DNA of 9,077 bases. Origin: an uncultured Saprospiraceae bacterium (GTDB taxonomy: Bacteria; Bacteroidota; Bacteroidia; Chitinophagales; Saprospiraceae). Below are positions 1-5,981 of this stretch, piece by piece. Each line of letters begins with the position of its first letter. Position 1 is the first letter of the stretch. Location: contig CAKZLT010000342.1 in the NCBI GenBank assembly GCA_937127195.1, forward strand, positions 1 through 9,077. The letters are read 5' to 3'. The position numbers and the translations under genes are program-made. A model generated the notes under the pieces. The model saw only the letters and a list, made by a program, of their open reading frames with translations. It had not been told where the DNA came from and did no database searches.

Positions 1-73
1 GGAGCTATTTTTTATGTTTTTTAAAATGGAAAAGAAAAAGCTAGATTGGGTACATTATTTTTTTCCTACTCCC
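1..73. other. Non-coding A/T-rich window edge
   Basis: This is the region downstream of the minus-strand membrane protein gene. It is made of T-runs and A-runs. No frame on either strand gives a credible gene, and no clean hairpin with a T-tract is visible. A weak AGCT/AGCT pairing flanks the T-rich stretch but has a bulge, so I do not call it a terminator. Confidence 0.4.
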
Positions 74-559
74 TTAAATAGATTCTTCATTCTTTTCTCT
101 CCAAATAGAAAGCATCATTCTAAGAGGCAACAAAAGTCCCGTTATTGCTGCTCCAATTCCAAAGAATGACATTTCTGTATGAATATATTGTAATAAATTT
201 CCTTGTTCTATTTGAGTCATTGAGATTTTTAGGTTATTAAATAATTCACCATTTCCACCATTATCCAAATAAGTCTGAAAGTCGAAGAACATTTGAATAA
301 TAAAGAATACTAATGGTAAAGAAAGAAAAATCATTCCTATTCGGAAACGAGTAGAAGTAAACGCCAAGAAAGTATATTTCAGCAGGAAAATATGGCGCGC
401 ATAGGTAATCAAAATAACAATAAAAAATACATTAATCCATTGATATTCGAAACCTTCGACGGCACTCCAAATGGGATTCATTACAAAGTAAACGACAATT
501 GCTGTAATAATCCACCAGATGATTTCTAGGTATAAAATTGATTGTTTCTGTTGATTCAT
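74..559 (-). CDS. Four-helix integral membrane protein, function unknown
   Basis: This is a 161-residue protein I do not recognise. Four hydrophobic segments are visible at about residues 10-28 (LEIIWWIITAIVVYFVM), 40-59, 74-93 and 128-148. A hydrophilic loop near 94-127 contains DNGGNGE, and the C-terminus is short and charged (WREKNEESI). There is no signal peptide and no enzyme motif, so it is an inner-membrane protein by inference. The ATG at 559 is chosen because the first helix follows directly and no in-frame start lies closer upstream. The gene lies downstream of alaS on the same strand, separated by 165 bp that hold a perfect palindrome, so it probably has its own transcript. An A/T palindrome (565-578) sits just before its start. 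Confidence 0.75.
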   Translation of the reverse strand: MNQQKQSILYLEIIWWIITAIVVYFVMNPIWSAVEGFEYQWINVFFIVILITYARHIFLLKYTFLAFTSTRFRIGMIFLSLPLVFFIIQMFFDFQTYLDNGGNGELFNNLKISMTQIEQGNLLQYIHTEMSFFGIGAAITGLLLPLRMMLSIWREKNEESI

Positions 560-564
560 TTTTC

Positions 565-578
565 TTTTTTATAAAAAA
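565..578. repeat. A/T palindrome TTTTTTATAAAAAA before a start codon
   Basis: This is a perfect 14-bp self-complementary A/T sequence, 5 bp upstream of the start of the minus-strand membrane protein gene. Longer versions of the same word occur at 4839-4856, before the small ORF, and around 5740-5755, in the leader of the Nudix gene. It may simply reflect the A/U-rich leaders used by Bacteroidota for translation initiation without a Shine-Dalgarno sequence. Confidence 0.4.
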
Positions 579-592
579 GTAAAAGAAATAAT

Positions 593-622
593 GAGAGCGT
601 TTATCTTAAGATAAACGCTCTC
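593..622. repeat. Perfect 30-bp palindrome between alaS and the membrane protein gene
   Basis: The arms are GAGAGCGTTTATCTT (593-607) and its exact reverse complement (608-622), with no spacer. Read on the minus strand it lies about 100 bp after the alaS stop and is followed by a T-rich but interrupted stretch (ATTATTTCTTTTAC), so it could end alaS transcription. It could also be a protein-binding site for the downstream gene. One half contains the 10-mer ATAAACGCTC, which recurs at the left end of the 167-bp element (5784-5793). Confidence 0.75.
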
Positions 623-679
623 GTTCTAATATATGAATGTTGATTGTTTCGCATCATTAAAAAGGACATTATAAAAGCG

Positions 680-708
680 TCTCTTTTCTCTAAGCAAAGC
701 GGTCTTTT
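680..708 (+). repeat. Short dispersed repeat, copy 1, after alaS
   Basis: The sequence TCTCTTTTCTCTAAGC followed by AAAGCGGTCT closely matches the reverse complement of 4699-4728. The two share TCTCTTTTCTCT exactly, then AA.C.AAAG, then CGGTCT, with small gaps. A third TCTCTTTTCT lies at 710-719. The copies sit just beyond the 3' ends of alaS and the M23 gene, in the same orientation relative to each gene, so they may be remnants of a terminator-associated repeat. Confidence 0.45.
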
Positions 709-724
709 ATCTCTTTTCTATCGC

Positions 725-3352
725 TTAAAGCATCGCCTTAGCCTTCTCAATTGCGCGTTCGACACCAGAAGCATCTTTACCGCCAGCACTTGCAAAGAAC
801 GGTTGACCGCCGCCACCACCTTTTATTTCTTTGGCTAGTTCGCGGATAAGTTTGCCAGCGTGCATACCTTTTTCAATCAAGTCATCGCTCAAACCAATCG
901 TCAAATTAGCTTTGCCTTTCACTTCACCACCTACGATAAAGAAAATGCTTTCGCCTGATTTGCGATAATTGAACGCCATCGTTTTGATAGCGTCAGTAGA
1001 GTCAACTTCCACGCGACCACTTACGAATTTGACACCATTAATCGTAACAGCATTTGAGTCAAGCGTTGCTTTTGCCATTTGTGCTTGCAAAACATCTAAC
1101 TTCTCTAGCTGCTTTTTCAGCGATTTGTTCTCCTCTTGTAGTTTTTCTACGGATTGAGCGACTTTTTTAGGATTTTTAAATAAAGCCCTAACTGCATTTA
1201 GTTCAGCCAATTCTTTATTCAAATAAGCCTCTGCTGCATCACCCGTAACCGCTTCAATACGTCGAACACCCGCCGCGACAGAACTCTCAGAAATGATTTT
1301 GAATGAACCAATATTTCCAGTTGCAGCAACGTGTGTTCCTCCACACAACTCTCTAGAGAAATCACTATCAAAGGTAATCATACGAACTTCCTCGCCATAC
1401 TTTTCTCCAAAAAGCATCAATGCACCAGAAGCTTTTGCTTCTTCGATTGGCATATAACGATTTTCTTCTAATGGAATATTAGCACGAATTTTTTGATTAA
1501 CCATTTTTTCAACCGTTGCCAATTCTTCATTGGTTACTTTAGAAAAATGAGAAAAATCAAAGCGTAATTTTTTATCATCCAAATCCTGCCCTTTTTGCAA
1601 AGCGTGTGTGCCTAATATTTCATGCAAAGCTGCGTGCATCAAGTGTACCGCTGTGTGATTTTTGGAAGTTGCTTCACGTTTTCCACGATTGACCTCTGCT
1701 TTCACAGTTGCTTGCAGGTTAGCAGGTAATTTTTTTACAATATGAATAATTAAATCATTTTCCTTTTGTGTGTCAAGCACAGAAATTTTCTCTTCTCCAA
1801 AAGTCAATAAACCAGAATCTCCACGTTGTCCACCACTTTCTGCATAGAAAGGTGTTGTGTTCAAAACGATTTGATATTGGTCTTTCTTTTTGACTTTAAC
1901 GGTTCTGTATTTGATAACTTGAGCAGACTCGACCACCAAATCATCATAACCAACGAAAGTAACCGTAGGCTCATCAGATAAGACATTCCAATCTCCAACG
2001 ACTTTTACAGCATCCGCTCTAGAGCGTTTTTTCTGTTCGTCCAAAGCTTTTTCAAAGCCTTTTTCATCCACTTCAAAGCCATTTTCACCAGCAATCAAAG
2101 TAGTCAAATCAAACGGAAAACCAAAAGTATCATATAATTCAAAAGCAGCTTGACCTCCAATTTGTTTGGTTGCCGCTTCTTTTTTCATCAAGTCATTTAG
2201 CTTATCAATACCATTACCAAGCGTTTTCAAAAAGGCTTCTTCTTCGCTTTTTATCATGCGTCCAATCATGGTACGTTGTGCGTCCAACTCTGGAAATACC
2301 GTTTTGAATTGGTCAGCTAAAACTTCCATCATTTCAAAAAGCAATGGCGTTTTTACATCCAAAAAGCTATAATAATAACGAACCGCACGCCTCAAAATAC
2401 GTCGAATAACGTAACCTGCGCCTGTATTACTCAATAATTGACCATCAGCAATTGCAAAACTTACAGCTCTAATGTGGTCAACTAATACCCTGAATGCCAT
2501 ATCTTTTTTGGCAGCAGCGTCGTAGCTTCCTTCATATTTGAGTCCTGTTTTCTTTTCTAAAAATGAAATCAATGGCTCAAATAAATCGGTATCGTAACTA
2601 CTCGTCTTGCCTTGTAAAGCCATTACAATACGCTCAAAGCCCATTCCTGTATCAATATGTTTTGATGGAAGGTTGACTAAAGAACGGTCAGCTTTACGTT
2701 CAAACTGAATGAATACCAAGTTCCAAATTTCGATAACTTCAGGATGGTCAAGATTGACTAACGATTTGCCATCAACTTTCGCGCGGTCTTCGTCGCTTCT
2801 CAAATCGACATGAATCTCGGAGCAAGGACCACAAGGACCAGTTTCACCCATTTCCCAGAAGTTATCTTTCTTACCACAAGGAATGATTCTATCTGCGGAA
2901 ACCCATTCTTTCCAGAAGTCAACTGCTTCGGTATCAGCACCGAGCTTGTCTTCGGCATCTCCACCAAAATAAGTGATATATAATCTATCCTTCGGAATTT
3001 TGAACTCTTCGGTTAATAATTCCCAGCCCCAAGCAATAGCTTCTTCTTTGAAGTAATCTCCAAAAGACCAATTGCCAAGCATCTCAAATAGAGTGTGATG
3101 ATAGCCATCCGCACCGACTTCTTCCAAATCGTTGTGTTTACCAGATACACGCAAACATTTTTGAGTATCAGTAACACGAACATCGGTGGCGACTTTATTA
3201 CCCAAAAAATAGTCTTTGAATGGATTCATACCTGCATTGATAAACATCAAAGAAGGGTCATCTTTATTCACTAACGGTGCCGACGGGACAATTTTATGCT
3301 CCTTAGAAGCGAAAAAATTCAAGAATTTTTGGCGGATGATGCTTGATTTCAT
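725..3352 (-). CDS. alaS: Alanyl-tRNA synthetase
   Basis: This cytoplasmic class II aminoacyl-tRNA synthetase charges tRNA(Ala) with alanine using ATP. At 875 residues it is full length (E. coli AlaS is 876). The catalytic domain begins with the family sequence around FINAGMNPFKDYFLG (residues 37-51). Motif 2 spans about 59-102 (RVTDTQKCLRVSGKHNDLE, then FEMLGNWSFGDYFK), the GETGPCGPCSEIH segment is at 169-181, and motif 3 is GAGYVIRRILRRAVRY (311-326). The editing domain carries all four zinc ligands: His566 and His570 (HTAVH), Cys670 and His674 (CGGTH). A coiled coil (about 735-760) leads to the C-Ala domain, with its glycine run GGGGGQP near 845-851. The start at 3352 gives the normal N-terminus. 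The gene diverges from the M23 gene across 342 bp. No frameshift or missing key residue is seen. Confidence 0.98.
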   Translation of the reverse strand: MKSSIIRQKFLNFFASKEHKIVPSAPLVNKDDPSLMFINAGMNPFKDYFLGNKVATDVRVTDTQKCLRVSGKHNDLEEVGADGYHHTLFEMLGNWSFGDYFKEEAIAWGWELLTEEFKIPKDRLYITYFGGDAEDKLGADTEAVDFWKEWVSADRIIPCGKKDNFWEMGETGPCGPCSEIHVDLRSDEDRAKVDGKSLVNLDHPEVIEIWNLVFIQFERKADRSLVNLPSKHIDTGMGFERIVMALQGKTSSYDTDLFEPLISFLEKKTGLKYEGSYDAAAKKDMAFRVLVDHIRAVSFAIADGQLLSNTGAGYVIRRILRRAVRYYYSFLDVKTPLLFEMMEVLADQFKTVFPELDAQRTMIGRMIKSEEEAFLKTLGNGIDKLNDLMKKEAATKQIGGQAAFELYDTFGFPFDLTTLIAGENGFEVDEKGFEKALDEQKKRSRADAVKVVGDWNVLSDEPTVTFVGYDDLVVESAQVIKYRTVKVKKKDQYQIVLNTTPFYAESGGQRGDSGLLTFGEEKISVLDTQKENDLIIHIVKKLPANLQATVKAEVNRGKREATSKNHTAVHLMHAALHEILGTHALQKGQDLDDKKLRFDFSHFSKVTNEELATVEKMVNQKIRANIPLEENRYMPIEEAKASGALMLFGEKYGEEVRMITFDSDFSRELCGGTHVAATGNIGSFKIISESSVAAGVRRIEAVTGDAAEAYLNKELAELNAVRALFKNPKKVAQSVEKLQEENKSLKKQLEKLDVLQAQMAKATLDSNAVTINGVKFVSGRVEVDSTDAIKTMAFNYRKSGESIFFIVGGEVKGKANLTIGLSDDLIEKGMHAGKLIRELAKEIKGGGGGQPFFASAGGKDASGVERAIEKAKAML

Positions 3353-3466
3353 AATAATTGATACAAAATTTATGTTAATGTTATCTTAACGAATGTGAAA
3401 TTATCGCTTTAAATGGCTTTTATATATGTAATTTAATTTTATATGATTAAAATATGACCATATAAT

Positions 3467-3497
3467 TTTGGTATTTACAAGACCTATTTTACCTTTG
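3467..3497 (+). promoter_or_regulatory. Bacteroidota-type promoter for the M23 gene
   Basis: TTTG (3467-3470), 19 bp, then TACCTTTG (3490-3497) matches the Bacteroidota housekeeping consensus TTTG-N19-21-TAnnTTTG exactly. The predicted start of transcription is near 3503. A second -7-like word, TAATTTTG (3463-3470), overlaps the upstream box. The 190-nt leader to the M23 ATG is long but not prohibitive. Confidence 0.6.
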
Positions 3498-3503
3498 AAT
3501 AGG
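3483..3503. promoter_or_regulatory. Operator-like dyad over the -7 box
   Basis: CCTATT (3483-3488) and AATAGG (3498-3503) form a perfect 6-bp inverted repeat whose 9-bp spacer contains the whole TACCTTTG -7 box. This is a common geometry for a repressor site, but the arms are short and A/T-rich, so chance is possible. No regulator is encoded nearby. Confidence 0.3.
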
Positions 3504-3694
3504 AAATTTAAAATAAAAACGCATTTTTTAGCAACAAAAGTTCGGTTCTTTTTTAAAAGTTTTATCAAAGGTCAGAAAAACTAACCTATAAACAAATTCG
3601 TTTTTTATGAATTTATAAAATGATAAAAAAAAATTAGAAAGAACATCTGGTTTCAAAGTTCAAAATTAGCCATTTTGATTAAACCAAAATTATA

Positions 3695-4675
3695 ATGAAA
3701 GAAAATTTTGTATATAATAAGCAAACACTTCGATATGAGAAAGTAGAAGTATCACTTTCGCAAAGAGCGTTAAAGTGGTTTCTTCGAGGTTCGGCGGTTT
3801 TAATGACGGCTTTTCTTATCGTTGTTTTGGCATTTAATTTTATAGATTCTCCGAAAGAAAAGGTTTATAAAAGAGAATTAGAACAAGCAAATGCCAAATT
3901 GGAAAGCTTTAATAAAGAATTGTCAAAGGTCGAAAAAGTATTAGGTAACCTAAATGAACGTGATGGAAGCGTTTATCGACACATGTTTGGTATGTCACCA
4001 ATCAACAAAGGTATCTGGGAAGGTGGCGTTGGAGGACGTAATAAATATAAAGATTTAGAGGTTTATAAAAATACAGGCGCATCGATGATTATGACTTCTA
4101 AACGTCTGGATAAGTTAAAATTTCAGTTGGCTTTACAATCCAAATCTTTAGATACAATCGTCAATCAGTTACAGAATAAAGAAAAAATGTATGCTTCTAT
4201 TCCTTCTATCAAGCCTGTGAGAGAAGACAAATTGAAGCGTTCTATGCATTTGCTTTCTGGTTTTGGCTGGAGAATTCACCCGATTCACCGTGTTCGTAAG
4301 ATGCACACAGGAATTGACTTTACAGCTCCAACGGGAACGCCAATATACGCAACAGGAAACGGAAAAATAATTAGAGTACAGCATGCAAGACGCGGTTATG
4401 GCTTGAATGTAACGATTGACCACGGTTATGGTTATCAAACGTTGTATGCGCACATGAGTAAAAGTTTAGTGAGACAAGGTCAGAAAATCAAGAAGGGAGA
4501 GAAAATTGGTTTAGTTGGTACAACAGGAACTTCTACTGCACCACACCTTCATTATGAGGTAATTCGTTTTGGTAAGAAAGTAAATCCAATTGATTACTGT
4601 TTAGATAAATTGTCACCACAAGAATATAAGCAATTAGTAGATATGGCATCAGAAGGAAATCATTCTTTTGATTAA
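3695..4675 (+). CDS. Membrane-anchored M23 (LytM-type) peptidoglycan endopeptidase
   Basis: This 326-residue protein has a cytoplasmic N-terminus, one membrane helix at about residues 32-50, a periplasmic coiled coil at about 57-88 (YKRELEQANAKLESFNKEL), a linker, and a C-terminal M23 domain at about 184-300. The zinc and catalytic residues are all present: H204xxxD208 (HTGID), His253 (YAH) and H284-L-H286 (PHLHYE), so it should be an active metallopeptidase cutting peptide cross-links in peptidoglycan. The N-terminal anchor plus coiled coil resembles periplasmic cell-wall hydrolases of Bacteroidota. From memory, M23 genes of this type are often divergent from alaS in this phylum, which fits here. 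Two repeats around the ATG give no Shine-Dalgarno; the leader AAACCAAAATTATA is A-rich. Transcription should begin at the promoter at 3467-3497 and end at 4749-4788. Confidence 0.93.
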   Translation: MKENFVYNKQTLRYEKVEVSLSQRALKWFLRGSAVLMTAFLIVVLAFNFIDSPKEKVYKRELEQANAKLESFNKELSKVEKVLGNLNERDGSVYRHMFGMSPINKGIWEGGVGGRNKYKDLEVYKNTGASMIMTSKRLDKLKFQLALQSKSLDTIVNQLQNKEKMYASIPSIKPVREDKLKRSMHLLSGFGWRIHPIHRVRKMHTGIDFTAPTGTPIYATGNGKIIRVQHARRGYGLNVTIDHGYGYQTLYAHMSKSLVRQGQKIKKGEKIGLVGTTGTSTAPHLHYEVIRFGKKVNPIDYCLDKLSPQEYKQLVDMASEGNHSFD

Positions 4676-4698
4676 GTATAGTTAGAAAAGGGGTTTTT

Positions 4699-4728
4699 AG
4701 ACCGCCCTTTGGGTTAAGAGAAAAGAGA
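4699..4728 (-). repeat. Short dispersed repeat, copy 2, after the M23 gene
   Basis: The reverse complement reads TCTCTTTTCTCTTAACCC then AAAGGGCGGTCT, the counterpart of 680-708. It begins 23 bp after the M23 stop and precedes the strong terminator. It forms no good hairpin alone. Confidence 0.45.
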
Positions 4729-4748
4729 TTCTTATAGCGTATTTTTTA

Positions 4749-4788
4749 AAAAAAAACTTGCATTCTTCATTGAGTGCAAGTTTTTTTT
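4749..4788. terminator. Strong hairpin terminator, probably bidirectional
   Basis: AAAAAAAACTTGCA (4749-4762) pairs with TGCAAGTTTTTTTT (4775-4788). Two further pairs and a G-T wobble leave a loop of about 6 nt. The stem is flanked by an A-run on the left and a T-run on the right, so it can act as an intrinsic terminator in both directions: for the M23 gene on the plus strand and for read-through from the Nudix gene on the minus strand. Confidence 0.85.
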
Positions 4789-4821
4789 GATTCAAAGGAT
4801 GTTTATTGAAATGTTCTTTTG

Positions 4822-4829
4822 TAACTTTG
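4822..4829 (+). promoter_or_regulatory. Possible -7 box for the small ORF
   Basis: TAACTTTG matches TAnnTTTG and lies 48 bp before the small ORF start, downstream of the M23 terminator. No TTTG occurs at the right distance upstream, so only half of the promoter is supported. Confidence 0.3.
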
Positions 4830-4838
4830 GTTGATTCA

Positions 4839-4856
4839 ATTTTTTTATAAAAAAAT
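4839..4856. repeat. A/T palindrome before the small ORF
   Basis: ATTTTTTTATAAAAAAAT is a perfect 18-bp palindrome ending 21 bp before the ATG at 4878. It is the longest of the three TTTTTTATAAAAAA copies in the window and lies in the expected leader of the small ORF. Confidence 0.4.
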
Positions 4857-4877
4857 ATAGTTTTTAAAAAAAACGCT

Positions 4878-5048
4878 ATGAGTGAATTAAAGGAAGTTCA
4901 GAGTGGAAAGTCCGAAGAACAAATGGAAATCGAAATGCTCGAATTGTGTATTGTAATCTGTGAAGAATACAATGACCTAGAGCAAATCAAGAAAATTGAA
5001 GTGGAATTAGCTGAACTGCGAAAGAAACTTGCTGAAAAAGAAAGTTAG
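4878..5048 (+). CDS. Small acidic helical protein, 56 residues, hypothetical
   Basis: This ORF encodes 56 residues starting MSELKEVQSGKSEEQ and ending AELRKKLAEKES. It is rich in Glu, Lys and Leu with almost no Gly or Pro, and the second half (EQIKKIEVELAELRKKLAEKE) has heptad-like spacing of I, V and L, so it is predicted to be a short amphipathic or coiled-coil helix. It contains two cysteines (LCIVIC, about residues 24-28) and no CxxC pair. I do not recognise a family. Support for translation comes from its own possible -7 box, a terminator isolating it from the M23 gene, an A-rich leader typical of this genome, and protein-like composition. Its stop overlaps the Nudix stop by 4 bp tail-to-tail (5045-5048), so any Nudix read-through is antisense to the whole gene. 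Confidence 0.62.
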   Translation: MSELKEVQSGKSEEQMEIEMLELCIVICEEYNDLEQIKKIEVELAELRKKLAEKES

Positions 5049-5683
5049 TTGATGTTTTCTACAACAGCCAAAAATTCACTCAAAATCATAGACGTTGCGC
5101 CCCAAACGATTTTACCCTCTACGCTATAATGCAAAACGTCTTTGAGTTCCCAGCCATTAGGCGAATTAAAAGTCTTCTCTTGAATGGTATTCGGATTTAA
5201 CAAATGTTCAATTGAAGGCTGTAAAATGAGAGCGACTTCATTAATTTCTGGTGTAAAAATGGGTGCTTTGGAGCAATACGCCACAAAAGGATGCACCAAA
5301 TAATCACTAACAGGAATGTATAATTGAGTTAACTTTCCAATAACGGTCATATCATTCATCGGAATACCAATTTCTTCTTCCGTTTCCCTTAATGCAGCAT
5401 ATTTGTACGTTTTATCGCTTTCTTCATATTTTCCTCCTGGAAAACTAATTTGACCGCTATGTTTATCTTTTTCGTGAGCAGCGCGCTCTATTAAAGCAAT
5501 GTGCCATTGATTATTTTTAGGAAAAAGTAAGCACATTACGGCTGCCTCTCTTTTTGGAATTTCGGGGATTGCATAATTAAAATCTTTCATTTTTCGGCGA
5601 AAACTAGACATTTTTGCTTGTGCTTCAATGCCAGGCAAAGGCTGAGAAAGTTGATGTTTTAATTTTTTTATAAAATCGTCCAT
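5045..5683 (-). CDS. Nudix hydrolase, CoA pyrophosphatase (NudL/YeaB-like)
   Basis: This 212-residue hydrolase probably cleaves CoA or related nucleotide derivatives into phosphopantetheine-type and adenylate products, as the NudL branch does. The segment ALIERAAHEKDKHSGQIS, ending in FPGG (residues 63-84), corresponds to the UPF0035 signature that precedes the Nudix box in CoA pyrophosphatases. The box runs from Gly83 to Ile107 and ends RETEEEIGI, with the metal-binding RE and EE residues present. It is one residue longer than the MutT-type box, with Asp90 at the place of the first Glu, as in E. coli NudL. The later segments LYIPVSDYLVHPFVAY (121-136) and IVWGATSMILSEFL (192-205) are also typical. 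It faces the small ORF tail-to-tail. A 298-bp upstream spacer holds the 167-bp repeat element; no promoter match is visible. Substrate is inferred from the family. Confidence 0.88.
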   Translation of the reverse strand: MDDFIKKLKHQLSQPLPGIEAQAKMSSFRRKMKDFNYAIPEIPKREAAVMCLLFPKNNQWHIALIERAAHEKDKHSGQISFPGGKYEESDKTYKYAALRETEEEIGIPMNDMTVIGKLTQLYIPVSDYLVHPFVAYCSKAPIFTPEINEVALILQPSIEHLLNPNTIQEKTFNSPNGWELKDVLHYSVEGKIVWGATSMILSEFLAVVENIN

Positions 5684-5739
5684 AAATTTTTATTCTTTAT
5701 TTTAAAAGGTTAAGGTTGGTTAAAGACTCTGTTTTATCA

Positions 5740-5755
5740 TTTTTTTATAAAAAAA
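5740..5755. repeat. A/T palindrome in the Nudix leader region
   Basis: This is the third copy of the TTTTTTATAAAAAA word, here with seven T and nine A, 57 bp upstream of the Nudix start. A small hairpin, ACTG-TTTAG-CAGT, follows immediately (5762-5774). Confidence 0.35.
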
Positions 5756-5783
5756 AACGTTACTGTTTAGCAGTGTCTAAAAA

Positions 5784-5950
5784 ATAAACGCTCGTTTCAG
5801 AGTTAAGCATAGCGTCTCTGAAATGCTATATTGGTCACGTCTTAGACGTGTCGTTTAAACAGTCTAAGACCTGCCTTGTCGCGGCAGACAGGCGTGATAA
5901 ATGGCTTAAATTTCAGAGACGCAACGCTTAACTCTGAAACGAGCAGTTAT
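5784..5950. mobile_element. MITE-like 167-bp element with 41-bp terminal inverted repeats
   Basis: Positions 5784-5824 pair with 5910-5950 without gaps, 37 of 41 bases matching. The longest perfect block is GCTCGTTTCAGAGTTAAGC, followed by GCGTCTCTGAAAT. The 85-bp interior has its own symmetry: CACGTCT-T-AGACGTG (5836-5850), GTCTTAGAC/GTCTAAGAC (5839-5847 with 5862-5870), and a GC-rich stem CTGCC/GGCAG (5871-5875 with 5883-5887). It encodes nothing and has no clear target duplication beyond A-runs on both sides. It lies between the barrel protein stop and the Nudix start. It is most like a non-autonomous miniature transposable element; a large structured RNA or a bidirectional terminator is the alternative. 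The GC content of the interior is higher than that of nearby spacers. Confidence 0.6.
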
Positions 5951-5981
5951 AAAAATGATGCTGAATAGTAAGAAGAAACCT

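Larger units (their letters stand above)
3353..3694. other. 342-bp divergent spacer between alaS and the M23 gene
   Basis: This spacer is strongly A/T-rich with no credible small gene; the few ATG codons run into stops within 10 codons. It holds one good plus-strand promoter (3467-3497) with a dyad over its -7 box. Only a poor alaS-directed candidate is visible (CAAAATTTA at 3364-3372, read TAAATTTTG on the minus strand). About 190 bp separate the predicted M23 transcription start from its ATG, so the M23 mRNA would have a long leader. I recognise no riboswitch or T-box in it. Confidence 0.5.

Noticed and set aside
969..2372. Open frames on the plus strand inside alaS
   Set aside because: They are short, antisense to a full-length conserved gene, and have biased Ser/Thr-rich composition with no recognisable protein features.
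725..3352. Truncated or frameshifted alaS
   Set aside because: Catalytic, editing and C-Ala parts are all present in one frame at the normal length.
3364..3372. alaS promoter (TAAATTTTG on the minus strand)
   Set aside because: The -7 spacing is one base too long, no TTTG lies 19-21 bp upstream, and transcription would start only a few bases before the ATG.
3503..3694. Riboswitch or RNA thermometer in the long M23 leader
   Set aside because: Only short A/T inverted repeats such as AAATTC/GAATTT are visible, with no conserved-looking core I can recognise.
4169..4453. Minus-strand open frame inside the M23 domain
   Set aside because: It is antisense to the conserved catalytic domain and shows no protein-like pattern.
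5779..5955. Target-site duplication around the 167-bp element
   Set aside because: Only A-runs occur on both sides, which is uninformative in such A/T-rich DNA.
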